Source of the DNA: Candidatus Hydrogenedentota bacterium
Lineage (GTDB): Bacteria > Hydrogenedentota > Hydrogenedentia > Hydrogenedentales > JAGMZX01
Assembly: GCA_029556545.1 (NCBI GenBank)
Contig: JAKQEQ010000007.1
Location: 15,031 to 79,030, forward strand
Direction of reading: 5' to 3'
Length of the DNA stretch: 64,000 nt
Shown here: positions 43,112 to 52,354 of the stretch, piece after piece
How the letters are laid out: the number at the start of each line of letters is the position of its first letter
How positions within the stretch are numbered: the first letter of the stretch is position 1
The notes under the pieces: model-generated
The model's input: only the letters and a program-made list of their open reading frames with translations
What the model was told of the DNA's origin: nothing
The model's database searches: none
Made by a program: the position numbers and the translations under genes

Positions 43112-44149
43112 TCATCTTCGGGCGGAAGTCAGGGGTATGGGCGTCTTGCCCGGCGCGAAGACTCTGAGAATGCGCTCCTGGACTTGTTCGAGTCGTTGTT
43201 GTGGTGATTCGCCCCCGGGCACATGGCCGCCCGCCATCGTGCGGTGGCCGCCGCCCGAGCCGATGTGCGCGACCACGCGCCGCATCTGTTGCGCCATGTT
43301 TCCGCGGGCGTCCGCCGCGCGCGCCGAGATCAGGATGTCGCTCTCGAAAAGGCCGTAGCACACGGCTCGGCGCATGCCTTCGAGCCGCATGAGCAGGTCC
43401 GCCACTTCGGGGATCATGTCCGCGTTGACGCAGTTTCTGATGCAGCTTATTACCGTGTTTCCCGCAATAAGACAGTTGGCCAGACTGTCGGCGAGCATGC
43501 AGAAATAGGCCGCCGGCACCGGGGCGCGGCGAATATGCGCCAGCTTCCGCTTGTCGGCGAGCAGGAAAAGTTCCTGATACGCCTGCAACCCCGACGGGCT
43601 GAACTCGCGGCCCAGGTCCTGCGTATCCGACTGGATGCCGTAGAACAGCGCCGTCGCCAGCGCCGTACTGATCTTGATGTCCGCGGCCTTCGCGTATTCG
43701 TAGAGGATGGTCGAGGTCGCGCCGTAATCGGGCCGGATATCGACGAGTTCCGCCTCGATTGGCCTGCCCCGGCGCACAAGATGATGGTCGATGACCACGT
43801 CGGGGCGACGCCCGCCGAGCACGTCGCTGTTGCCGGACGCTGGTTGTGCGTCCACGAGACATACCGTTCGAAACGGCGCGAGTTCCGAGGGGTTCATGCG
43901 CCGCGCGTCGATGCGCAGCGTCTCGATCATCGCGCGGTTCTCCGCCCGCCCGCAAATGCCCGCGTAGCCGATGGCGACCCGCTTCCGGAGACGCTGTTGC
44001 GCCAGGTCGCGAATGGTCATGGCGCAGGCCAGGGCGTCCGGGTCCGGGTTGTCCTGCATCACTACTACAATCCGCCCCGGGCGGGCGCAAACGTCGAGCA
44101 GGCGCGCAACCGCCGCCCGGGAACGCCGCATCGCCTCGTCAATGTTCAC
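43112..44149 (-). CDS. DHH-family phosphoesterase (NrnA-like)
   Basis: A 345-residue cytoplasmic phosphoesterase. Motif I reads VVMQDNPDPDALA, motif II has VCLVDAQ, motif III is VIDHHLV, and the DHHA1 domain carries GSGGGHRTMAGGH (substrate-binding glycine loop). Such proteins hydrolyse nano-RNA, c-di-AMP or pAp. Which of these applies is not clear; the subfamily with DNPDPDA in place of THXNPDGD is widespread and not well characterised. Start ATG 44149. It lies 28 bases after the double hydrolase gene on the same strand, so may be co-transcribed. Confidence 0.85.
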   Translation of the reverse strand: MNIDEAMRRSRAAVARLLDVCARPGRIVVVMQDNPDPDALACAMTIRDLAQQRLRKRVAIGYAGICGRAENRAMIETLRIDARRMNPSELAPFRTVCLVDAQPASGNSDVLGGRRPDVVIDHHLVRRGRPIEAELVDIRPDYGATSTILYEYAKAADIKISTALATALFYGIQSDTQDLGREFSPSGLQAYQELFLLADKRKLAHIRRAPVPAAYFCMLADSLANCLIAGNTVISCIRNCVNADMIPEVADLLMRLEGMRRAVCYGLFESDILISARAADARGNMAQQMRRVVAHIGSGGGHRTMAGGHVPGGESPQQRLEQVQERILRVFAPGKTPIPLTSARR

Positions 44150-44177
44150 TGCCGCGCCTCCACTATCCGTGCCGCGT

Positions 44178-46202
44178 TCAAGTCGCCGGACCCACAGCCG
44201 CCTCGATTGTCAGCTTCGCGCCCAGCGTTGCCGCGAGGTCCGGCAGATCGTACACCGTCAACGCCCCGTGTACCGCGTTGATCAACTGGTTATCCGTGGG
44301 CCACGTGTGCACGACCTCGGCCCAGGACCGCAGCACGCCGACAAGCCGCACAGACACGAAAAGGTCCGGTTCGAGCGCGGCGGCGTGCAGCGCGGGCACG
44401 CCGACGTCGCCGAAGGCGCGCAACGCTACCGCGCCGCCGGTCTCGGTTGCCAAATACCGCGCGCAGACAAGCAGGTCTTCCGCGCGCATGCCCACGTAGG
44501 AACGCCCCAGCGCATACGCCGCGAAGAAATCCTCCCAGTCCGTGCCGAATCCCTCGCCCAAGTGGCTCTGTCCGGTCTGTTGCGTCTCACCCGTGCCGCG
44601 CAGGTCCACGGCCAGGACCGCGCCGCCCGCCCGCAACAAGTCTTCGAGCGCCCCGCCGGACACCGCGGCGGCGAAGCCTGCCTCGTGCACGCACAAGTTC
44701 GCGGGCGTTGCGGTACTCGACATGGCGGGGAAGTAGAGGGCGGGCAGGAGAATGCCTTCTTCGGGCCTTAGAATCAGTTTCTTCGCCGCGCGCCCCGCGA
44801 CCTCCGCCTCGCCCGCCTCTTCGACAAGCGGCGCGGCCAATTCCGCCAACGGTCGAATACCCGCCGTCGCGCGGACCTTCTCGAACAGCGCCCGCGTGTC
44901 TTCGGTCGCCCAGAGCGCCTCGCGCTTCACCGCCAACTCTCGTTCGTAATCCGCGTTGATCTCGTAGCCCGATCGCGCGCCGTCAAGCAGCATGACCTGG
45001 CCGCGCGGCGTGCTGTGCATCTCCTCCTCGGTGAACAGCGTCAGTTCCGGTTCGGTGATCGGCTCGTCGCGCTTGAGCAGCCAACGGGCCAGCCACCGCG
45101 CGACGCCTTCCCGTTGCAGCTTGTTGTAATTGTGCTCCGCGTCGTTTTCGAGCAGGTCCACACGCTCCGCGAAGCCCATCATCGTATACCGCCGCTTCGC
45201 GAAGCGGAACGACTCCCACGTGGCGCGGATGTCGAAGAAATCCTTCGTGGCCGCGGCGATGAGGATCGGCGTCGGCGCGCGCATCATAATGAAGTCCGCG
45301 TGGTCCATACCCCATGCCAGTTGCCCGAAAATGTTCTGTTCCGCGTCGCCCGTGGCCACCTCGAGCTGCCGCGTCACGTGGTTGAGATAGCAGCTTGGCG
45401 CGGCGCAGAGAATCCGATCGTCAAGCGTCATGAGAAACGACGTCTGTGTGCCGCCGCCGCTGTTGCCCGTGCAGCCGATGCGCGCCGGATCCACCTCGGG
45501 CCGCGATAGCAGGTAATCGATGCCGCGCATGCCGTCCCACACCTCGAAGCGTGCCGTGTTCCGCCCGAGCAGGATGCAGCCCACCCCGAACATGGTGTGC
45601 GCGCGCGTGCCCCACATCACGTGCTTCCCCTCCGCATCGAGAATTTGCATGCGCTCGCCTTGTTCGATCGGGTCGAAGACCAGCGCCGCCATGCCGTTCA
45701 GCGCGAGGAACGCGCCCATCGACTGATAGGTGTCGTGCGCCTTCGCCGCCTGCGCGTGGCCGCACGGCACGAGCACGCCCGGATAAGGCGGCGCGTGCCG
45801 GGCCGGGTCGGGCAGAAACAGGGCCGCCGTGACGAAAAGCCCCGGCTGACTCTCGAAGATGACCTTCTCGACGCGGTAGCCCTCGCGTTCGAGCACGCCC
45901 GTGACTTGCGGGTTCAGCGGTGTGCGTTCGGGGAATCCGCCGAGCGTTTCGACGAACTTCGCGCGCAGGCGGTGCTGGTACGCCGCTATCTCTTCCGGCG
46001 TCTTCACCTGCTCGAAATCCGCCTTCCATCGGTCCCACGCCGCGTAGGCGCGCCCGATGAGGTAGCGGCGCATCATGTCCCCGCTCGGACGCCCGTCAAT
46101 GGTCTCGGGCAGAACCCGCGGCAACGCATCCTCCGCAGAGCAGGACGCGCTTCCCCCGAAAAGCATTCCGATGATCATGGGCAGACAGAATACGCGCCAC
46201 AT
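44178..46202 (-). CDS. Exported double alpha/beta hydrolase (acetyl xylan esterase-like)
   Basis: A 674-residue exported protein. Residues 1-24 are a signal peptide (VFCLPMIIGMLFGGSASCSA). The first alpha/beta hydrolase domain (70-420) has the nucleophile elbow GCTGNSGGGTQTSFL, with Ser; preceding parts are LVPCGHAQAAKAHDTYQSMG and DGMRGIDYLLSRPEVDP, as in AXE1/dienelactone-type esterases, and MRAPTPILIAAATKDFF supplies the acidic residue. The second domain (430-674) is similar in layout (VLAVDLRGTGETQQTG) but its elbow reads AFGDVGVPALHA, with Val where Ser is expected, so it is inactive or regulatory. Start ATG 46202 with GGGGAGGA 6 bases upstream. It is probably a deacetylating esterase on plant or microbial polysaccharide. 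Confidence 0.82.
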   Translation of the reverse strand: MWRVFCLPMIIGMLFGGSASCSAEDALPRVLPETIDGRPSGDMMRRYLIGRAYAAWDRWKADFEQVKTPEEIAAYQHRLRAKFVETLGGFPERTPLNPQVTGVLEREGYRVEKVIFESQPGLFVTAALFLPDPARHAPPYPGVLVPCGHAQAAKAHDTYQSMGAFLALNGMAALVFDPIEQGERMQILDAEGKHVMWGTRAHTMFGVGCILLGRNTARFEVWDGMRGIDYLLSRPEVDPARIGCTGNSGGGTQTSFLMTLDDRILCAAPSCYLNHVTRQLEVATGDAEQNIFGQLAWGMDHADFIMMRAPTPILIAAATKDFFDIRATWESFRFAKRRYTMMGFAERVDLLENDAEHNYNKLQREGVARWLARWLLKRDEPITEPELTLFTEEEMHSTPRGQVMLLDGARSGYEINADYERELAVKREALWATEDTRALFEKVRATAGIRPLAELAAPLVEEAGEAEVAGRAAKKLILRPEEGILLPALYFPAMSSTATPANLCVHEAGFAAAVSGGALEDLLRAGGAVLAVDLRGTGETQQTGQSHLGEGFGTDWEDFFAAYALGRSYVGMRAEDLLVCARYLATETGGAVALRAFGDVGVPALHAAALEPDLFVSVRLVGVLRSWAEVVHTWPTDNQLINAVHGALTVYDLPDLAATLGAKLTIEAAVGPAT

Positions 46203-46351
46203 GGTGTTCCTCCCCAAAGCCGTCTTGCGGCCGGTTATGGTCTCCGAGTTCAACGCCGCTTCACCATAAAACCCGTTAGCGCGCGTGTCAACCTCCGCGG
46301 CACGGACATGCTGCCCGTGGCCGCGCATGGGTAAGTGGATGCCGCGCACGC

Positions 46352-47446
46352 CTACCGGTCGAGGGGCTGCACCGATTCCTCGAAGTAGCGGTGAACCGAC
46401 CGGGGCAGCGCGTGATAGTCCAAGTGCGTAATGTCCCTGCTGAAATCGCGCGAATTGTACGTGTTCCAGAAGAGCGCGGTCCGGTCGCGCAACCGGCCCG
46501 CCGCCGCATCCACCAGGATCGCCGCGAACGTCTTACCGGTATAGGTTCCCTCAAGTTTAAGGTCTTCGGTCTCTCGCGCCATCCTCACGGCGCGCATGCC
46601 TGCCTCGGTGTATTGCCCATACGCCTCCCCGTAGAACTCGTGGCGCATTTCGAGGCGGTCTTCGGGGAACGGAAGCAGCGGAAACGACGGGTCCGCGCGG
46701 TGTAACAGGCGGTTCGTGGCGGCGAAGAACCGCCGCGCCTTCCGCATCGAGGTAAACTGCGGTTGCGTAACACGGACCGCCACGACGCGCGTGTCGAGCC
46801 CCGCCGCGACGAGACCCAGCAAGAGCCCGATGACGGTGCCCATCGTGCCCGACGCCGCATAGAGGCGGTCCGGCGCGGGCATTGCGCCCGCGTCAACCTG
46901 TCGCTTCAACTCGAATGCCGCGGCGACAAAGCCCGCCATGCCCAGCGGCGTCGTGCCGCCCGGCGGAATGATCATCGGCAGGACGCCGTCCCGCAGCCCG
47001 TGCCGCAGGTAGTGGTAGACCGAAGGAAGAACGACTTGGACCATGCCGCCGTGGTGGTGCAGTTCGGCCTCCGCGGCGTGGCTCAGCAGCAGATTGCGGC
47101 CCACGGACCGCGCGTTCGGCTGCGGCACGAGCATCGAGATGCTTCGGAGCCCCGCTTGCCGCGCGTACAGCGCCGTGGCCAGCGCGTGGTTCGATCCCGC
47201 CGCGCCGAAGGTCATTACGCATTTGCGTCCGTCCCGCAGTGCCCGCCCGAGAAGGAATTCGAGCTTGCGCACCTTGTTCCCCCCGTACAGCGACGCGCTC
47301 AGGTCGTCTCGCTTCACGTAGAGATTCGGCGCGCCGATGGCCGCGCCCAGCCGCGCGAGCGGCTCGATCGGCGTCGGCAAGTCCGCCAATGCGACATACG
47401 GGAGGGACTGCCGCAATCCCGGGTACAGTTCAAAAAGCGCGTTCAC
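46352..47446 (-). CDS. D-cysteine desulfhydrase / ACC deaminase family PLP enzyme
   Basis: A 364-residue fold-type II PLP enzyme. PLP lysine K58 lies in SLYGGNKVRKLEFLL. Family motifs: NLYVKRDDLSA, VMTFGAAGSNHALATALYAR, GGTTPLGMAGFVAAAFEL, YAASGTMGTVIGLLLGL and TYTGKTFAAIL. Members break down D-cysteine to pyruvate, H2S and ammonia, or deaminate aminocyclopropane carboxylate; sequence alone does not settle which. It uses GTG at 47446 with AGGGGAA upstream. It is followed after 149 bases on the same strand by the double hydrolase. The presence of a racemase locus elsewhere in the window hints that D-amino acids matter to this organism. Confidence 0.85.
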   Translation of the reverse strand: MNALFELYPGLRQSLPYVALADLPTPIEPLARLGAAIGAPNLYVKRDDLSASLYGGNKVRKLEFLLGRALRDGRKCVMTFGAAGSNHALATALYARQAGLRSISMLVPQPNARSVGRNLLLSHAAEAELHHHGGMVQVVLPSVYHYLRHGLRDGVLPMIIPPGGTTPLGMAGFVAAAFELKRQVDAGAMPAPDRLYAASGTMGTVIGLLLGLVAAGLDTRVVAVRVTQPQFTSMRKARRFFAATNRLLHRADPSFPLLPFPEDRLEMRHEFYGEAYGQYTEAGMRAVRMARETEDLKLEGTYTGKTFAAILVDAAAGRLRDRTALFWNTYNSRDFSRDITHLDYHALPRSVHRYFEESVQPLDR

Positions 47447-47542
47447 CAGTCTTTCCCCTCGGACGATTCCCGCGCGGAGTATATGCTATTAGCGGCCGTT
47501 TCGCACGCCGGATACGTGGTATAGTGTCGCCCGGTAAACCAA

Positions 47543-47569
47543 GTCTGACTCGTCCGACCGGTCCGACTC
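47543..47569. repeat. 9-bp tandem repeat tract (three units)
   Basis: GTCTGACTC, GTCCGACCG, GTCCGACTC, located about 25 bases before the DUF1460 start codon, next to its RBS. Same family as the tract at 33247-33273. Confidence 0.65.
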
Positions 47570-47592
47570 GACCACCTTGGGAGACCCTGAAC

Positions 47593-48381
47593 ATGCTCGC
47601 TTGGCGCCTGCCGTTGTTCTTGCTCTTGGCGCCGCTTTTCCAGATGCAGGAAGCGGACGTGGACGACTTCCTCGCCGGCCTGCAATCGCGGAACCTGAGC
47701 TTCGAACAACGCCTCTTGGAAGTGGCGCGGGGCTTCGTGGGCGCGCCCTACAAGGACGGCCCGTTGGGCGAGGGGCCCGACGGCAAGTACGACAAGGACC
47801 CGCTCATCGATCTGAGTTGCGCGGACTGCGTGACGTTTATCGAGCAGGTCATCGCGCTGGCGGCCTCGGACACCTATGAGGAGGCGTTTGCGCTGCTCCA
47901 GCGTATTCGCTACAAGAACGGGCGCATCGACTTCGAGACGCGCAACCATTTCATGATTGCAGACTGGGTGGTCAACAACCCCTTCTGCCGCGACGTGACG
48001 CGGATGCTCGACGCGCCGACGCGGGAGGTCACCCGCACTATCAGCAAACGCGCGTTCTTCGAACGGGTCAAGGCTCTGGAGCTGGGCCGTGATACCCCGG
48101 CCCGGGAGATGACCGTCGCCTATGTCCCGCTCGATCACGCGGCGGCGGCCATCGACCACCTGCCGAGTCCGAGTCTCATTCTCCTGATCGGCAAGGTGGA
48201 CTGGCTTTTCGCCGTGCATACCGGCCTGTTTCTGCGCGACGCCGCCGGAAACGGGCATTTCTTCCACGCGAGTTCCAAGAGCGGCGCGGTGTTGGACGAC
48301 GATCTTGCGGCCTACCTCGACGGATCGACGCGTCACCTCGGCTTCTCCGCGTATCGCATCGAGAAGCCCGACGCGCGCTAG
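47593..48381 (+). CDS. DUF1460 (N-acetylmuramoyl-L-alanine amidase-like) exported protein
   Basis: A 262-residue protein with a signal peptide (RLPLFLLLAPLFQMQEA). The rest is DUF1460, an NlpC/P60-like fold: GAPYKDGPLGEGPDGKYD, then LSCADCVTFIEQVIAL, with the candidate nucleophile C79, then RNHFMIADWVVNN and, near the C terminus, FFHASSKSGAVLDD. Such proteins cleave peptidoglycan stem peptides or are structural relatives. It acts in the periplasm. Start ATG 47593 with GGGAG about 9 bases upstream; a long open frame before it is a shadow. Divergent from the D-cysteine desulfhydrase family gene. Confidence 0.85.
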   Translation: MLAWRLPLFLLLAPLFQMQEADVDDFLAGLQSRNLSFEQRLLEVARGFVGAPYKDGPLGEGPDGKYDKDPLIDLSCADCVTFIEQVIALAASDTYEEAFALLQRIRYKNGRIDFETRNHFMIADWVVNNPFCRDVTRMLDAPTREVTRTISKRAFFERVKALELGRDTPAREMTVAYVPLDHAAAAIDHLPSPSLILLIGKVDWLFAVHTGLFLRDAAGNGHFFHASSKSGAVLDDDLAAYLDGSTRHLGFSAYRIEKPDAR

Positions 48382-48498
48382 TTCTTACCGGCAAAGCCGC
48401 CCGGCGCCCGGCTCAAGACTACGGAAGGTCATTCGCGCTTCTCTTACTCGAGAAAAGTTGGTACACTGGCGATGCGTGAGATATTGGTGGAGGTAGAC

Positions 48499-48732
48499 AT
48501 GACCCCACAAAGCGAGAAGGTACTGGCGGACGCCTTGGCGCTGTCTCCGGCGGAGCGCGCGGCGCTTGTCGAGGACATCCTGTCGAGTCTCGACTCGTCC
48601 TCGCGCGAGACGTTGGACGCACTATGGGCCAAGGAGGCCGAAGACCGGATTGACGCCTATGAACGCGGCGAGATGCGTTCTGCTCCCGCGCAAGAGGTCT
48701 TCGCCCGGCTCGACCGGCGCCAGGACGCATGA
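48499..48732 (+). CDS. Addiction-module antitoxin (small acidic, PF09720-type)
   Basis: A 77-residue antitoxin. The pattern VLADALALSPAERAALVEDI, SLDSSSRETLDALWAKEAEDRIDAYERGE is typical of the putative addiction module component family. ATG 48499 is preceded by GGTGGAGGT at 4 bases; the in-frame ATG at 48472 is possible but has no RBS. The toxin gene begins at the ATGA overlap with the stop. It should bind and neutralise the ParE-type toxin. Confidence 0.88.
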   Translation: MTPQSEKVLADALALSPAERAALVEDILSSLDSSSRETLDALWAKEAEDRIDAYERGEMRSAPAQEVFARLDRRQDA

Positions 48733-49034
48733 AGGTCGAATTCCTTGCCGCCGCGCAGGCCGAACTCGTGGACGTCGTCTCCTACTACAACGAACGGGCC
48801 GAAGGGCTTGGATATGAGTTCGCGGCGGAAGTAAAACAGACCCTCGCGCGCATCTTGCAGTTTCCAGATGCGGGGCGCCCGCTATCGCGGCGGACGCGGC
48901 GCGGTCGCACCAGGCGTTTCCCATACGGCGTTGTTTACCAAGTGCGCGCGGACCTTGTCCTCATCGTTGCGGTCATGCACATGCGCCGACATCCAGAATG
49001 TTGGAAGTCACGGCTGGAGCCGAGGGAAAGGTAG
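48729..49034 (+). CDS. RelE/ParE-family toxin
   Basis: A 101-residue toxin. Sequence VEFLAAAQAELVDVVSYYNERAEGLGYEF, ILQFPDAGRPLSRRTRRGRTRRFPYGVVYQV and HMRRHPECWKSR match ParE/RelE-type proteins, which block gyrase or cleave mRNA on the ribosome. The beta strand and C-terminal Arg/His residues are in place, so it may be active. It overlaps the antitoxin by ATGA and forms the second toxin-antitoxin pair in the window. Confidence 0.88.
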   Translation: MKVEFLAAAQAELVDVVSYYNERAEGLGYEFAAEVKQTLARILQFPDAGRPLSRRTRRGRTRRFPYGVVYQVRADLVLIVAVMHMRRHPECWKSRLEPRER

Positions 49035-49132
49035 AGGGCAACCGTTCCGGGCTTTCAGCAAGAGCCTTTATGCCTGCTGCGAACCGTTTGTTCCCCTCGG
49101 CGGCTCAGGCTACCCGCTCGCCTCCTCCCTCC

Positions 49133-49161
49133 TTGCGGCGATGACGCGAAATCATTATCTT
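49133..49161 (+). promoter_or_regulatory. Promoter of the DUF6259-like/sialidase pair
   Basis: TTGCGG (49133-49138), 17 bases, TATCTT (49156-49161). Start would be near 49168, about 25 bases before the GTG at 49193. Confidence 0.4.
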
Positions 49162-49192
49162 GAGACTCTGTGAACATGGAAGGAATCCAGTT

Positions 49193-52100
49193 GTGCGATG
49201 GCGAGAGAAGCGCGTGTTGTGTGTTGTGCTTGCAGGGCTGCTTGTGTGCGGGTACGCGGCCTTTGCCGAGACCCGCATCGAGACGGACCGCTTTCAGGCG
49301 ACCTGGGACCGCGGCGCGCTCGTCGCCTTGACCGACGCCGCCGGGCGTGGCTTTGTCGAAACGAAAGGGACGGTCTCTGCGACGCTCCACCTCCTCTCCG
49401 GCGACCACGCGGTGACCGAAACCGCGACCGAACAGGGGTGGGGGACCGAGCACAAGGCCGTCGAGCGTTACGCGTCCTTCGCGGGGCTTGAAGGCGCGTC
49501 CGGCGCGTGTACGTACACGCTCGACCCCGCGTCGGGCGGCCTGATCGTCGAGCAGACGATGCAATCGCCTCAGGCGGGCCTGTGGGGCGTAGGGTGGACC
49601 ATCGGCATGGTCCCCCTCGATATGAACCTTGTCGTGCCCGCTCACTCCGGTCTCAAGTTGACCTCGGCTACCCCGGGCGCGTCGCACAGTTTCGATTACC
49701 CGATGAGTTGGGAGGCCCAACTGCTCATCGTCGAGGGCGAGGGCGCGGGGTTCTACGTCTGGGCGGAGGACCCCGACGGCGCATACAAGCGGCTGACTAT
49801 CGCGCGTTCCCCCGAGGGCTGGCGCATCGGGCTTGTAACTATGCCGCTCGCGCCCTTCGAGGACAAGACCGCCTGCGCGTCCGTCCGCTGGCGGCTCAAC
49901 GTGTACGAGGGCGACTGGCAGGTCCCCGCGCGCCGATACCGCGACTGGGCGGAGGCCGCGTTCAAGCCGACGCGCGTCGAAGAACAGCAGCCCGCGTGGG
50001 TGCGCGACATGCGCTGTTGTGTCATCATGGGTCTCGACGCCGAAATGATCGAGGCGTTGCCCAAGCGGCTTGACCCGGCGCAGACCCTGATCTACATCCC
50101 TTCGTGGCGCAAGGCGGGCTATGACCGCGATTACCCGACCTACGATGCGCCGGTGGACGCGCTGGCCCCGTTTCTCGCCCGCGCCCATGAACTCGGCTTC
50201 CGCGTCATGCTCCACGTGAACTACTTCGGCTGTCACCCGGAACATCCCGCCTACGAGCGCCTCAAGGACGCCCATTGTCGGAGTCCCTGGGGCGATCACG
50301 ACCACGAGTGGTGGCTCTGGGAGCGCGCCGATCCGCCGATCAAATTCGCGTATATCAACCCCGCAAGCAAGACATGGCGCGAGTACTTCGTCGGGGCCAT
50401 GAAGGAACTCTGCTCGAGCCATCCGGTCGACGCGCTGCACCTCGATCAGACGCTCTGCATTTACAACGACCACAACGGCCTCATCGACGGCATGACCATG
50501 ATCGAGGGCAACATCGTGCTGCACCGCGAACTCTGCGAGGCGCTGCCCGAGGTCGCCCTCAGTGGCGAAGGGCTCAATGAAGTCACGTACCGCCACGAGG
50601 CGTTCGCGCAGCGGCACGTCTGGGGCGTCAACCACGCGGACCATAAGTTCAGCATGCCGCACCTGCGCGCGTCCCACCCCATCAGTTCGTACCTTATGCG
50701 GCCTTACACCATCATGTACGGCTACCTCGGCTGCGCGCCGCCCACCGACGGCCAGATGTACGCCGCGTGGGCCGAGGCGTATCGCTATTACGGCGTCATT
50801 CCCACGCTTAAGCCGGACCTCGATACGTTCGCGAATTCGACCGGCTTCGCAAGGCAGTTCTTCGACGAGACGGCGTTCTGGCTCGAACACCGCGTGGACC
50901 CCGACTTCAGCGCGCCGTGGCCGTCGAACGTCACGTTTCCGTACCGGACCCATCGCGGCACGCCCGTCACGCGTCTCCACGACCGCAGCCTCACGAGCCG
51001 CACCCGCGTGCTGAGCCGCACCATTCGCGATCGCGCGTGGGTGCGCGTACCGGGATCGGTTCCCGACTGGTACGCCTACGACGCGGACCGAATCATCGGG
51101 CTCGATCCCGGCATGTGGTATCCGCTGTTCAGTGAGCCGCGCGACCAGGAAGTCTTTCATATCGCCGCGCTCCCCGAGGGGCACGCCGTCGAGACCGTGG
51201 CAATCAAGGAGTCGTTCATCTACATCCGCACGCGGCTGGCCGCCGGCGCGAACCCGCGCATCGCGCCCCTGATACACGAAGCAACCTGCGGGTCCCGGCC
51301 CGCCGAGGGCGAAGGCGTTGAGGTGATGGGCGCGCTCCTCGCCGAAGACGGCGCACAGTTCTACGCGGAGGACGGCGTGTTGCACGCGCATCCCCCGTGG
51401 AAAACACCCGGAAGCGGCGTCGTCTACGCCCAATTCACGCTGACCATCCCGTGGAACGCCCTGCGCTTCGTCAGCGAAGTGACCCTGGACCCGAACGCCG
51501 TCGGCGAGTGCAAGTCCGACGGCGTGACATTTAGCGCGCGCGTCACGCGCAAGGACAAGGTCCAGGGGCGCGGCGTGTTTCAAGACACGAGCGAGCCGCG
51601 CCGACTGGCGGTCGGCGTTTCCGAATTCCAGGGACGCGAGGTCACGCTCGAACTGACCGTGGACGCGGGCCGCAACCGGAATCCCAGCTACGACTGGGCG
51701 CGCTGGTTCGACGCGCGCATCGAGTGCGACTGGGCCAAGGATTGCGAGATCACCCTGGCCAACGTACAGCCGCGCCGCGTTGCCGTATCCGGCGAGAAGG
51801 TGCTCACGTTCGCCGTCGCCGATAACCAGAGTACGCTGCCGGTCGTGCTGCCGGGAAGCATCTACCTGTTCGCCGACATGCCGTCCGCCGTGACGCTGCC
51901 TGCGTCGCTCGTCGATCTGTCATACGAGGCCCTCTATATCGACGCCGCGGGTGTCGTGTTGCAGGCGCCGCGCTTCGCAAGTGCCGAGACGGCGGAAGGG
52001 ACCGTCGGCGGCGTGACGAAATCCGGTTTCTACGCCCATCCACCCCGCAATGGCCGTACCCAGATGGATTTCCCCATGACGCTGCCGTTGGACGCCGCCA

Positions 52101-52345
52101 CGCTCCGCGCGTTCGCTGGCATTCGCGATGGCTCGAAGTCGCGCGGCGTCGTCTTCCGTATCGAGGCCAACGGCATCGAACTCGCCCGCGAGTCGCTCAT
52201 GCCCGGCGCGTGGAAGGAAATGACCGCCGACTTGGCGCCGTATCGCGGTAAGCCCACCGTCATTTCCCTCATCACCGACGCCGACGGCGACCACAGCGGC
52301 GACTGGGCGCATTGGGGCGAACCGGTCATACGCGCGCGAGAGTAG
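49193..52345 (+). CDS. Exported DUF6259-like putative glycoside hydrolase
   Basis: A 1050-residue exported protein. GTG 49193 is chosen: GGAAGGA lies 8 bases upstream and a signal peptide follows (RVLCVVLAGLLVCGYAAFAE). Residues 25-260 form a beta-sandwich like the N-terminal domain of GH31/36/97-type enzymes; 280-590 a TIM barrel with HLDQTLCIY (D418) and ALSGEGLNE (E459), probable catalytic acids, plus RVMLHVNYFG and VNHADHKFS. The C-terminal 400 residues include two or more beta-sandwich domains, perhaps carbohydrate-binding. It matches the DUF6259 layout; substrate unknown. A sialidase-fold gene follows after 9 bases, so both are probably made together to act on a glycan outside the cell. 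Confidence 0.72.
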   Translation: MRWREKRVLCVVLAGLLVCGYAAFAETRIETDRFQATWDRGALVALTDAAGRGFVETKGTVSATLHLLSGDHAVTETATEQGWGTEHKAVERYASFAGLEGASGACTYTLDPASGGLIVEQTMQSPQAGLWGVGWTIGMVPLDMNLVVPAHSGLKLTSATPGASHSFDYPMSWEAQLLIVEGEGAGFYVWAEDPDGAYKRLTIARSPEGWRIGLVTMPLAPFEDKTACASVRWRLNVYEGDWQVPARRYRDWAEAAFKPTRVEEQQPAWVRDMRCCVIMGLDAEMIEALPKRLDPAQTLIYIPSWRKAGYDRDYPTYDAPVDALAPFLARAHELGFRVMLHVNYFGCHPEHPAYERLKDAHCRSPWGDHDHEWWLWERADPPIKFAYINPASKTWREYFVGAMKELCSSHPVDALHLDQTLCIYNDHNGLIDGMTMIEGNIVLHRELCEALPEVALSGEGLNEVTYRHEAFAQRHVWGVNHADHKFSMPHLRASHPISSYLMRPYTIMYGYLGCAPPTDGQMYAAWAEAYRYYGVIPTLKPDLDTFANSTGFARQFFDETAFWLEHRVDPDFSAPWPSNVTFPYRTHRGTPVTRLHDRSLTSRTRVLSRTIRDRAWVRVPGSVPDWYAYDADRIIGLDPGMWYPLFSEPRDQEVFHIAALPEGHAVETVAIKESFIYIRTRLAAGANPRIAPLIHEATCGSRPAEGEGVEVMGALLAEDGAQFYAEDGVLHAHPPWKTPGSGVVYAQFTLTIPWNALRFVSEVTLDPNAVGECKSDGVTFSARVTRKDKVQGRGVFQDTSEPRRLAVGVSEFQGREVTLELTVDAGRNRNPSYDWARWFDARIECDWAKDCEITLANVQPRRVAVSGEKVLTFAVADNQSTLPVVLPGSIYLFADMPSAVTLPASLVDLSYEALYIDAAGVVLQAPRFASAETAEGTVGGVTKSGFYAHPPRNGRTQMDFPMTLPLDAATLRAFAGIRDGSKSRGVVFRIEANGIELARESLMPGAWKEMTADLAPYRGKPTVISLITDADGDHSGDWAHWGEPVIRARE

Positions 52346-52354
52346 GGGAGAGGC

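Noticed and set aside
43062-44090. A minus-strand open frame of 342 residues over the DHH gene and the 9-bp repeats
   Set aside because: The other frame has the DHH motifs. This one ends in repeats of YRP created by the 9-bp tract, so it is not a protein gene.
49055-51583. An 842-residue open frame on the minus strand across the DUF6259-like gene
   Set aside because: It is a shadow; its residues are rich in Arg, Gly and Ala with no domain, and the plus frame has a signal peptide and catalytic acids.
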